From assembly GCF_009765905.1 (NCBI RefSeq), contig NZ_LMUO01000011.1:523880-587879 (forward strand): a stretch of DNA of 64,000 bases. Reading direction: 5' to 3'. Below, in pieces: positions 42,256 to 49,012 of the stretch (positions are counted from its first letter, which is position 1; each line of letters starts with the position of its first letter). Origin of the DNA: Mucilaginibacter sp. L196 (lineage in GTDB: Bacteria; Bacteroidota; Bacteroidia; Sphingobacteriales; Sphingobacteriaceae). Made by a program: the position numbers and the translations under genes. The notes under the pieces were generated by a model, which saw only the letters and a list, made by a program, of their open reading frames with translations, did no database searches and had not been told where the DNA came from.

Positions 42256-44781
42256 ATGGCAGGGGATAAACATACTTATTTTGCACAATCCATTAAGGGG
42301 AAGATCATTATCGCCTCGGTTTTGGGGTGCCTTACTTTATTACTGGCCTGGGGTATCACCAAGGTGGCTTTTAATCACATGCTTACCGCTGTTGAAAAAA
42401 TATCGACCCCAAACGATAAATTACGCTTGGTTAATGAATTAACGCACAGGGTTGTACAGCTTGATCAGGCGCAGAAAACGGAGATATTAAATAATCCGGC
42501 AAATTACTACAGCTTGTTTAGCGAAACAAAAAAGCAATTGCTGATTATTGATACCCTGCAAACTCTATATGCCGATGATGACAAACAGGTAAAACGTATT
42601 AACTCACTCAAAAAGTTACTTATTGATCATGATAAGCTTTTTATAAGCTATTTAAAGGTAAGGGAAGGCCTGGTGAATAACAAGGCGTTTTCGGGTCAGG
42701 TTAAATTGCTTAATGACCTGGTTGACAAAAGTGCCACGCAAAATGACAGCAATGTTGTTACAACTGAAAAGCAGGTGCGTACCACCACGGTTACACCGTT
42801 ACACTGGGATACCACCAAAGATAATCGTGGCTTTCTTAGTAAGTTATTTGGCAAAAAAAAGAAAGAGACAGTAAAACCATCTTTCAATATAGTTCATGTT
42901 GAGTTGGATACCAAGCATGACAGTGCCTCAATGGCCAAGCAGGACAGCATTCTTAAAGGTATGGGACGAACCATGCGCCGGCTGGAAAAAGGACAGTTAC
43001 AGCGTAGTGCATTGTTTGTAAATAAGGAGGCTATTTTAAATAAAGTTGATAATAAGCTTATCAAGCGGATACTAGTTATACTTAAACAAGTTGAGGCAGA
43101 GGCTGTAAAACAAACAGCTTTAAATAATAGTGCGGCTAAAAATGTGGTTAATACAAGTGTTACCCGCATAAGCTATATAATTTTAGCGTTCCTGTTTATT
43201 ACTATCGGTTTATTGTATTTTATTTTAAGGGACATTGGCCGTATCAATCAATACAGAATAGATATTGAAGCCGCGCGCGACGAAGCAGAATATCATGGAC
43301 AGGCAAAGCAACGCTTTCTATCAAACATGAGCCACGAAATCCGCACCCCGTTACAATCAATTATAGGTTATGCTGAACTGATGCGCCAACAGGATCATGC
43401 GAGTAAAAGTGATATTGATGCCATTTACCGCTCGTCAGAACATTTAATGCACATTGTTAATGAGGTGCTTGATTACAATCGTATCATATCGGGTAAATTC
43501 AATATTAATAACACGGTTTTTAATATGGCCGAACTGCTTACTGATGTATTATCAGCAATGAGGTTGCAAGCTGTTAAGAAGGATATTCAATTGGTTGCTG
43601 ATTATGACATCCCCGCCAGCCAATATTTATTAGGCGATGCCTTCAGGCTAAAACAGATACTATATAATTTGTTGGGTAACGCCATTAAATTTACAGATAC
43701 CGGGGAGGTGAAATTATCAATAGTAACTATTGTAACCAGCAAAGGGATACGATATGTTTTTACCGTGAGTGACACGGGAGTTGGATTATCTGCTAAAGAT
43801 ATAAACCGGATATTTAATGAATTTGAGCAAGTATCCGGAAATCCCAGTAATATAAAAGGAACAGGATTAGGGCTACCCATTAGCAAGGCGCTTGTTGAGG
43901 CTCAGGGCGGCAGCATGGGTGTGAAGAGTAAATTGGGGCAAGGCAGCAGCTTTACATTTAATTTAAGCTACGAAAACGCTGAAGAACCTATTATTGAAAA
44001 CATCGAATCTCAAAGTAAGCCTCAGCGAACAAATTATGGCAAAGTATGGCTTGTAGATGATGATACTTTTATAACCGATTTATGTAGTGCTGTATTTAGC
44101 TTACATCATATAAAACATAGGTGCTTTGCTTCGGCAAGCGAAGTTTTGAATACAGCTTTTGACCCGGAGGTGAAATGTATTTTGCTGGATATAAGAATGC
44201 CTGAAATGAGTGGAATAGAGCTATGCAGGCTGTTAAAACAGCGTATCCCGAGCGATGTGTTGATCTATGCGATAACAGCACAGGTATTACCTGGCGAATT
44301 GGAATCAATTTTAAATAAAGGTTTTAGTGGGATATTGATGAAACCATTTAGGGAGCGGGAATTACTGGCGCTGGTATCGCCGGTAATTAATGAAGTTGAC
44401 CATCAACCTGAAGTGAAACTTGACCTGACCATGATCAAGAAAATGACATTGGGCGATAACAGGCAATTAAACAAAATATTAAAACGCTTTACCGAAGATT
44501 GTATAGATGATATTGCCGAATTAAGGTTGGGCATGGGTAATTACGATAACGAGAAGTTGATATTATTGGTGCATCGTATTGCTGGTCGTACCGCTCAAAT
44601 AGGAGCTGCTGACCTTGCTGCCGACTTTAGAATGGCTGAAATAGATTTTGTGAAAAATGACTTATCCGACGCCGCTAAAATAGAAACCATTATTTCATTA
44701 ACTAACCGGTTGCAAACGCTGGTAAGGCAGGTAACAAGTATTTACCTTGACGATGACACACCTGAGTACATAGATAATTAA
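42256..44781 (+). CDS. Hybrid sensor histidine kinase with receiver and HPt domains
   Basis: Membrane-bound multi-step kinase, 841 aa. Order: TM1 (about 17-37), a periplasmic sensor region of about 270 residues without a recognised domain (it holds a basic GKKKKETVKP patch), TM2 (about 309-328), dimerisation/phosphoacceptor domain with H360 (SNMSHEIRTPLQ), catalytic ATPase (DTGVGLSAKD, GTGLGLPISKALVEAQGG), receiver with D645 (LLDIRMPEMSG) and a C-terminal HPt domain with H773 (LVHRIAGRTAQIGA). The HPt would pass phosphate to a separate response regulator. The sigma-54 regulator beside it is the obvious candidate. The two genes are convergent and overlap by 4 nt at their stop codons. Confidence 0.95.
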   Translation: MAGDKHTYFAQSIKGKIIIASVLGCLTLLLAWGITKVAFNHMLTAVEKISTPNDKLRLVNELTHRVVQLDQAQKTEILNNPANYYSLFSETKKQLLIIDTLQTLYADDDKQVKRINSLKKLLIDHDKLFISYLKVREGLVNNKAFSGQVKLLNDLVDKSATQNDSNVVTTEKQVRTTTVTPLHWDTTKDNRGFLSKLFGKKKKETVKPSFNIVHVELDTKHDSASMAKQDSILKGMGRTMRRLEKGQLQRSALFVNKEAILNKVDNKLIKRILVILKQVEAEAVKQTALNNSAAKNVVNTSVTRISYIILAFLFITIGLLYFILRDIGRINQYRIDIEAARDEAEYHGQAKQRFLSNMSHEIRTPLQSIIGYAELMRQQDHASKSDIDAIYRSSEHLMHIVNEVLDYNRIISGKFNINNTVFNMAELLTDVLSAMRLQAVKKDIQLVADYDIPASQYLLGDAFRLKQILYNLLGNAIKFTDTGEVKLSIVTIVTSKGIRYVFTVSDTGVGLSAKDINRIFNEFEQVSGNPSNIKGTGLGLPISKALVEAQGGSMGVKSKLGQGSSFTFNLSYENAEEPIIENIESQSKPQRTNYGKVWLVDDDTFITDLCSAVFSLHHIKHRCFASASEVLNTAFDPEVKCILLDIRMPEMSGIELCRLLKQRIPSDVLIYAITAQVLPGELESILNKGFSGILMKPFRERELLALVSPVINEVDHQPEVKLDLTMIKKMTLGDNRQLNKILKRFTEDCIDDIAELRLGMGNYDNEKLILLVHRIAGRTAQIGAADLAADFRMAEIDFVKNDLSDAAKIETIISLTNRLQTLVRQVTSIYLDDDTPEYIDN

Positions 44782-46109
44782 CTATCTAAACCGTAACGTT
44801 CTATTTTACTGTATAACGTTTTACGATCGATGTTAAGTAGCTTTGCCGCCTTTGATTTATTGAATTTTACCTGATGAAGTGTTTTCTGGATCATCTCCTT
44901 TTCAGTTGCCTCATTCAACAGCTTCAGATCAGATTCAGATGTGTTTTTTGAGTGAGTTACTGTAAAAAGCATTTCATCGGGCAATGTCTCAATTCCTGCG
45001 GTGCTTGATGTTGTTAACAACACCATTCGCTTTATTACATTCCTTAATTCACGTAAGTTACCGGGCCAATCATATTGTTGTAATACTTTTTTAGCCTGCG
45101 GCGAAATGCTTTGCACATTTCGCTTTAATTCCTGGTTGGATAGCGTGATAAAATGGGTAATAAAAAGCTCAAGGTCATCACCTCGATCGCGTAAAGGAGG
45201 CAGCTGGATCTTAAATTCATTAATGCGGTGGTAAAGGTCCTGCCTAAAATCGCCATTGCTCACGCTATTTACTAAGTCGTCGTTAGTAGCGGTTATAATA
45301 CGCACGTTTACCGGTATTTGCTTGGTGCTTCCAATTGGTTGTATTGTTTTTTCCTGTAAGGCTCTTAAAAGTTTAACCTGTACCTCATAGCTTAGGTTAC
45401 CCACTTCATCTAAAAAAAGGGTTCCACCATTAGTAGTTTCAAATAATCCCTTTTTATCTGTTATAGCCCCTGTAAATGCACCTTTAATATGGCCAAATAA
45501 TTCACTTGCAGCTAACTCTCGTGATAGCGCACCACAGTCAATCGCTGTAAATATTTTGTCGGCGCGTGTGCTTAACCGGTGAATAGCCCTTGCTGCATAT
45601 TCTTTACCTGTGCCGGTTTCACCTTGTATAAGTACCGACATGTCAGTAGGGGCAACAATGTCTATATATGCATGTAGCTTATCGGCATCGGTGCTATTTC
45701 CCTTTATAAATCCATCAATAGGGCCAGCCAATTGTTCCGTCGTATCTGCTTGTTGGTTAAGCGCATCGCCAATGATCATCAGTAATTCATCGGGGTTAAC
45801 CGGTTTGGTAATATAGTCAAAAGCGCCTGCCTGCATTGCCTTTACGGCTGTACGAACATCATTAAAACTGGTCATGATAATGGCTGGTATCTTTTCGCCA
45901 TTTTCAGATGCTTTTATAAACACATCAAGCGCAATACCATCCGGTAAACGGTAATCAAGCAGCAGCAGTTCAAATTTATCCTGCTCTAATAATTTAAAGC
46001 TTTTTTTAACAGTATTAGCAGCCTCTACCACGTGACCATTTTTAGCCAGAAAATGCTGTAGCAATTCGGAGAATGTTATATCATCTTCAACAAGCAGTAT
46101 TTTAGCCAT
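44778..46109 (-). CDS. Sigma-54-dependent response regulator (NtrC family)
   Basis: 443 aa. Receiver domain with phosphoacceptor D52 (LLLDYRLPDG), then an AAA+ domain with Walker A GETGTGKEYAARAIH, the sigma-54 contact loop GAFTGA (KGAFTGAITDKKGLFE), Walker B GTLFLDEVG, and an arginine-finger region (LPPLRDRGDDLE). The C-terminus is a Fis-type helix-turn-helix (KFNKSKAAKLLNIDRKTLYS). It should activate sigma-54 promoters after phosphorylation, probably by the convergent kinase. Its targets are not visible in the window. Confidence 0.96.
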   Translation of the reverse strand: MAKILLVEDDITFSELLQHFLAKNGHVVEAANTVKKSFKLLEQDKFELLLLDYRLPDGIALDVFIKASENGEKIPAIIMTSFNDVRTAVKAMQAGAFDYITKPVNPDELLMIIGDALNQQADTTEQLAGPIDGFIKGNSTDADKLHAYIDIVAPTDMSVLIQGETGTGKEYAARAIHRLSTRADKIFTAIDCGALSRELAASELFGHIKGAFTGAITDKKGLFETTNGGTLFLDEVGNLSYEVQVKLLRALQEKTIQPIGSTKQIPVNVRIITATNDDLVNSVSNGDFRQDLYHRINEFKIQLPPLRDRGDDLELFITHFITLSNQELKRNVQSISPQAKKVLQQYDWPGNLRELRNVIKRMVLLTTSSTAGIETLPDEMLFTVTHSKNTSESDLKLLNEATEKEMIQKTLHQVKFNKSKAAKLLNIDRKTLYSKIERYGLDS

Positions 46110-46220
46110 AATTTTTTAAGGGGATACAATGGCGAAAATACAAAAGTGATGGCTATTATATGGATTTAAAAAGATTTAATTAATTTTTAAGAAATTTTAT
46201 TACACAAATTCACTAAAAAC

Positions 46221-46255
46221 AAAAAGCTGCCTATGATTATCATAGACAGCTTTTT
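46221..46255 (-). terminator. Terminator of the small exported protein gene
   Basis: AAAAAGCTG and CAGCTTTTT are paired around a second stem CTATGAT/ATCATAG with one mismatch, 15 nt past the stop of the minus-strand gene. Confidence 0.8.
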
Positions 46256-46269
46256 GTTAGGTTGAAAGC

Positions 46270-46431
46270 TTATTTTTTAAGTTTCATAACCGGTGGTTTT
46301 TTCTTTGCAGTGTCTGCTTTTGATTTTTTAGTAGTATCAGTTTGCATTTTTTCAACTCTACTACCAGCATACGCATAAGCACTTCCGAAAGAGATTGCTG
46401 CTAAAGCAACCATTGCTATTAACTTTTTCAT
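46270..46431 (-). CDS. Small secreted basic peptide
   Basis: 53 aa from the ATG at 46431 (MKKLIAMVALAAISFGSAYA), a textbook signal peptide; a longer frame begins at 46512 but adds a poor N-terminus. The mature peptide is about 30 residues, Lys/Thr-rich (MQTDTTKKSKADTAKKKPP). No family recognised. It has its own terminator. Similar short lysine-rich exported peptides are common in Sphingobacteriaceae and are of unknown function. Confidence 0.65.
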   Translation of the reverse strand: MKKLIAMVALAAISFGSAYAYAGSRVEKMQTDTTKKSKADTAKKKPPVMKLKK

Positions 46432-46628
46432 AATTATGTTTGTTTTAATTTGATAAGTGTTAATACACAACTGTGCCAGAAAGGAATTTATTTGTATTGT
46501 GCTGAAAATCAAATGAATGTATTTTTTAACTTATTTTAGAAGTGTGGAATGTATCCACAATTTGATGAGGTGTGCTACATATTGCCGTATTGATTTGAGA
46601 TAAGTTTTATAAAAATCTACCCCGGCCG

Positions 46629-47714
46629 CTATTTTTGTACTGTAAAAGTGTTAATCATGCGGATTGTCCCATCCGGGTTATGGCATAGTCTGGTCATCTT
46701 AACATTTCTTAAGCTTGTTCTGCCCGAAAGTTCTGTATCATGATAAAAGATATACCATTTGCCTTTAAATTTTATAATAGAATGATGGGTTGTCCAACCC
46801 TGAACAGGTAACATAAAGTGCCCGGCATAGGTAAAGGGGCCTTCGGGGCTTTTTCCTATAGCATATGCAAGGAAATGCGTGTCTCCGGTAGAATAAGTAA
46901 AATAATATTTTCCATTGTATTTATGCATCCATGAGCCTTCAAAAAAACGGCGATCATGATCTTTTGTCAGGAGTGGATGCCCGGCACTATCTACAATAAG
47001 CGCGTCGTGAACAGATCCGTCAAATTCAAGCATGTTGTTTTTTAGTTTAACCACTTTACAATTTAGCGAAGGTGCATTATCATCTTGCAGATCTGTTTTA
47101 GAACCATTAGGATCATATTTTCCATCTTTCCACCGTTGTAACTGCCCTCCCCATATTCCGCCAAAATACATATACGCGGTGCCGTCAGCATCTACAAAAA
47201 CTGCCGGATCAATACTAAAGCTACCAGGAATAGGATGTGGTTGCGCCTTGAATGGGCCTGCAGGATATTTGGAAGTAGCCACACCGATCTGGAATACATC
47301 CTGTTTATTCTTTAGTGGGAAGTATAAGTAATAAGTGCCGTTTTTATAAGCGGCATCGGGTGCCCAAAGCTGGCGGCCTCCCCATGGAATATCTTTAATA
47401 TCCAGCGCGACACCATGATCGGTAACCGGGCCGCCGATATGATCCAATGATAAAATATGATAATCGTGCATTGCGAAATGGTCGCCATTGTCATTCTCAG
47501 GAATGCCTGCATCAATATCGTGCGAAGGATAAATATATATTTTACCATTAAAGACGTGAGCCGAAGGATCAGCGGTGTAAATATTTTTAATCAAAGGTTC
47601 GGAGAGATATTTTATTTTCTCCTTTTTTTGTTGAGCTGAAGTCTGGTTAATATAGAACAAAGCGGTTCCTGCCAGCATAATTAGTTTTAGGTTGGATTTG
47701 ATAATAGTTTTCAT
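46629..47714 (-). CDS. Glycoside hydrolase family 43
   Basis: Secreted glycosidase, 361 aa, signal peptide 1-27. A five-bladed propeller hydrolase. The three catalytic acids are readable: the base aspartate in NIYTADPSAHVF, the pKa-modulating aspartate in FSIDPAVFVD, and the acid glutamate in RFFEGSWMHKYNGKYYF. WGGRQLWAPDAAYKNGTYYL is a family signature. GH43 enzymes cleave arabinan, arabinoxylan or xylan linkages. The promoter region carries a LacI-type palindrome, so sugar-controlled expression is likely. It stands apart from the SusCD locus by 5 kb and may act on its own or with another locus. Confidence 0.93.
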   Translation of the reverse strand: MKTIIKSNLKLIMLAGTALFYINQTSAQQKKEKIKYLSEPLIKNIYTADPSAHVFNGKIYIYPSHDIDAGIPENDNGDHFAMHDYHILSLDHIGGPVTDHGVALDIKDIPWGGRQLWAPDAAYKNGTYYLYFPLKNKQDVFQIGVATSKYPAGPFKAQPHPIPGSFSIDPAVFVDADGTAYMYFGGIWGGQLQRWKDGKYDPNGSKTDLQDDNAPSLNCKVVKLKNNMLEFDGSVHDALIVDSAGHPLLTKDHDRRFFEGSWMHKYNGKYYFTYSTGDTHFLAYAIGKSPEGPFTYAGHFMLPVQGWTTHHSIIKFKGKWYIFYHDTELSGRTSLRNVKMTRLCHNPDGTIRMINTFTVQK

Positions 47715-47748
47715 TGGCTTTTTATGGTTCGGTAATTAATTGGTACAA

Positions 47749-47776
47749 CAAATATAAACAAATTGCAATCGATTGC
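47749..47776 (-). promoter_or_regulatory. Promoter with LacI-type operator for the GH43 gene
   Basis: On the minus strand a Bacteroidota -7 box TATATTTG (TAnnTTTG) occupies 47756-47749. Upstream of it, 47765-47776 is the perfect palindrome GCAATCGATTGC, extended to TTGCAATCGATTGCA, with the central CG step that LacI-family regulators use. Its position, over the -33 region and 50-65 nt from the GH43 start, fits a repressor site. No LacI-family gene is in the window. Confidence 0.6.
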
Positions 47777-47791
47777 ATTAATTATTTGTGT

Positions 47792-47986
47792 TCACTTAAA
47801 CCATGCGACGAGGGCACCCTGGTTGAATTGGTAGGACGGGTTGAACGCATTGGGCAACCCCGGTATAGAAATACAAGTGGATATTTTTTAGAAAAAATGA
47901 GAGAAGAATTCAGGGAAAAAGTAGTAAGCGGTGCTTTTACTTTAGTAGCCATCGATGAAGAGACCAGATCTGTTCCGATCTTGTGA
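47792..47986 (+). pseudogene. Remnant of an acyl-CoA thioesterase (hotdog fold)
   Basis: Only the C-terminal half of a YciA/BACH-type thioesterase can be read. EGTLVELVGRVERIG is the strand before the turn, and EEFREKVVSGAFTLVAIDEE ending RSVPIL is the typical family terminus. The region between them is altered (QPRYRNTSGYFLEK in place of a usual TSLKVRV-like strand) and the N-terminal half with the NHHNTLFGG-type motif is missing; the upstream DNA is instead the GH43 promoter. The frame has no proper ATG. It looks like a decayed, truncated gene. Confidence 0.6.
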
Positions 47987-48017
47987 AAAGTATCGTTGGA
48001 AGTTTCGGATTAATTGG

Positions 48018-48479
48018 CTAAAAGTTAATATTATATGAGTTTTTATTCTCGCACATTACAAATGTACTATGCGTGCTTCCAATACTTGTTACCGATCCCA
48101 ATTTGTTAAACACAAAATCCTGGTAGTGTTTCATGTCTTTCGCATAAACTTTCAGAAGAAAATCGAAATCCCCGGAAATATTATAACATTCAACAACTTC
48201 TCTCAGCTGCAGGATGTCGGCAACAAAGTCATGGCCGATGCTTTTATCATGCTGCTTAAGCTTGATATTACAAAAAACAATTAATCCATAATTGAGTTTT
48301 TCGGCATCAATCAATGCGATATATTTTTTGATGTATCCGTTTGTCTTTAATCTTTTCACCCTTTCAAAAACCGGTGACGAAGAGAGATTTACCTTGGCTG
48401 CTAATTCTTTAATGGTTACCCCGGAATCTTCCCCCAATAACTTTAGCAGCTGAATATCTGTATCATCCAATTCTTCCAT
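48018..48479 (-). CDS. Lrp/AsnC family transcriptional regulator
   Basis: 153 aa. N-terminal winged helix-turn-helix (IQLLKLLGEDSGVTIKELAAKVNLSSSPVFERVKRLK) joined to the ligand-binding RAM domain (LIVFCNIKLKQHD, LREVVECYNISGDFDFLLKV). Family members sense amino acids as octamers. The gene is divergent from metE across a regulatory region of 530 nt, so methionine or a related amino acid could be its signal; that is inference from position only. Confidence 0.93.
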   Translation of the reverse strand: MEELDDTDIQLLKLLGEDSGVTIKELAAKVNLSSSPVFERVKRLKTNGYIKKYIALIDAEKLNYGLIVFCNIKLKQHDKSIGHDFVADILQLREVVECYNISGDFDFLLKVYAKDMKHYQDFVFNKLGSVTSIGSTHSTFVMCENKNSYNINF

Positions 48480-48603
48480 AGAATATTTTTCTATTATTAT
48501 AATGATTATAGTATGTGAAAAGTATTATATTCTTTAATATAGAACGAAGTTAGATTTTTATGCTGAATTTATATCATTAATTAAGTGATTAAATCTTTCT
48601 TGG

Positions 48604-48652
48604 TAGATTTGTTCGGAATATAATCCCATTGTTGGGTTGTATTCCGAACAAA
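48604..48652 (+). promoter_or_regulatory. Candidate promoter box and perfect palindrome upstream of the metE riboswitch
   Basis: TAGATTTG at 48604-48611 fits the Bacteroidota -7 consensus. Overlapping it, TTTGTTCGGAATA (48608) and TATTCCGAACAAA (48640) form a perfect 13-bp inverted repeat with an inner CCCA/TGGG stem. It could be the operator of a dimeric regulator or the first hairpin of the leader RNA. Confidence 0.45.
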
Positions 48653-48679
48653 AGTTCTTTTCTTTACTTTATCAACTTG

Positions 48680-48840
48680 AAAAGGTTTTCGAGAGATCGG
48701 AATTAAAAGGGAACCGTGTGAAAATCACGGACTGTCGCGCAACTGTAAATAACAAAAAAGTTTTAGCCAGTATGTCCACTGAACGCCAAAGGCGCTTGGG
48801 AAGGACGGCTGAAATGTTATAAGTCAGGAGACCTGCCTGT
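48680..48840 (+). promoter_or_regulatory. Cobalamin (B12) riboswitch controlling metE
   Basis: The conserved core is legible in order: AAAAGGGAACCGTGTGAAAA followed by TCACGGACTGTC, the B12 box CGCGCAACTGTAAAT, a variable arm, AGCCAGTATGTCCACTG, the stem GAACGCC/GGCGCTT, GGGAAGGACGGC, and AAGTCAGGAGACCTGCC closing the core. It is on the same strand as metE and ends about 170 nt before its start. In this class bound adenosylcobalamin lowers expression, which fits the gene for the B12-independent methionine synthase. The 170-nt expression platform contains a possible stem GCTTTCGCGAAATAAAGC (48854) but no clear terminator, so translational control is more likely. Confidence 0.93.
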
Positions 48841-49012
48841 TCTGGAAGGACAATGCTTTCGCGAAATAAAGCAAATGGTCTTATCTGATGGTTTATTATA
48901 TCGGCTGGCAATCTGCCTGGCTGGATACCACAGTATACCCTTTTTTCGTGAAGCGTTGCAAAGTTTGTCAAAAACATTTTTTAACATTTTTCTAATTAAA
49001 TCTTTTAAAGAA

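Noticed and set aside
44778..44781. Frameshift linking the kinase and response regulator genes
   Set aside because: The genes are on opposite strands; the short overlap is between two stop codons.
47714..47791. N-terminal part of the frame containing the thioesterase remnant
   Set aside because: It begins with TTG, covers the GH43 promoter and LacI-type operator, and matches no thioesterase sequence.
48637..48822. Short plus-strand reading frame inside the riboswitch
   Set aside because: It covers the conserved B12-box structure and has no protein-like composition; the region is explained as a leader RNA.
48875..49012. Upstream start for metE
   Set aside because: The additional 46 residues lie in the riboswitch expression platform, and the conserved MetE N-terminus begins at 49013.
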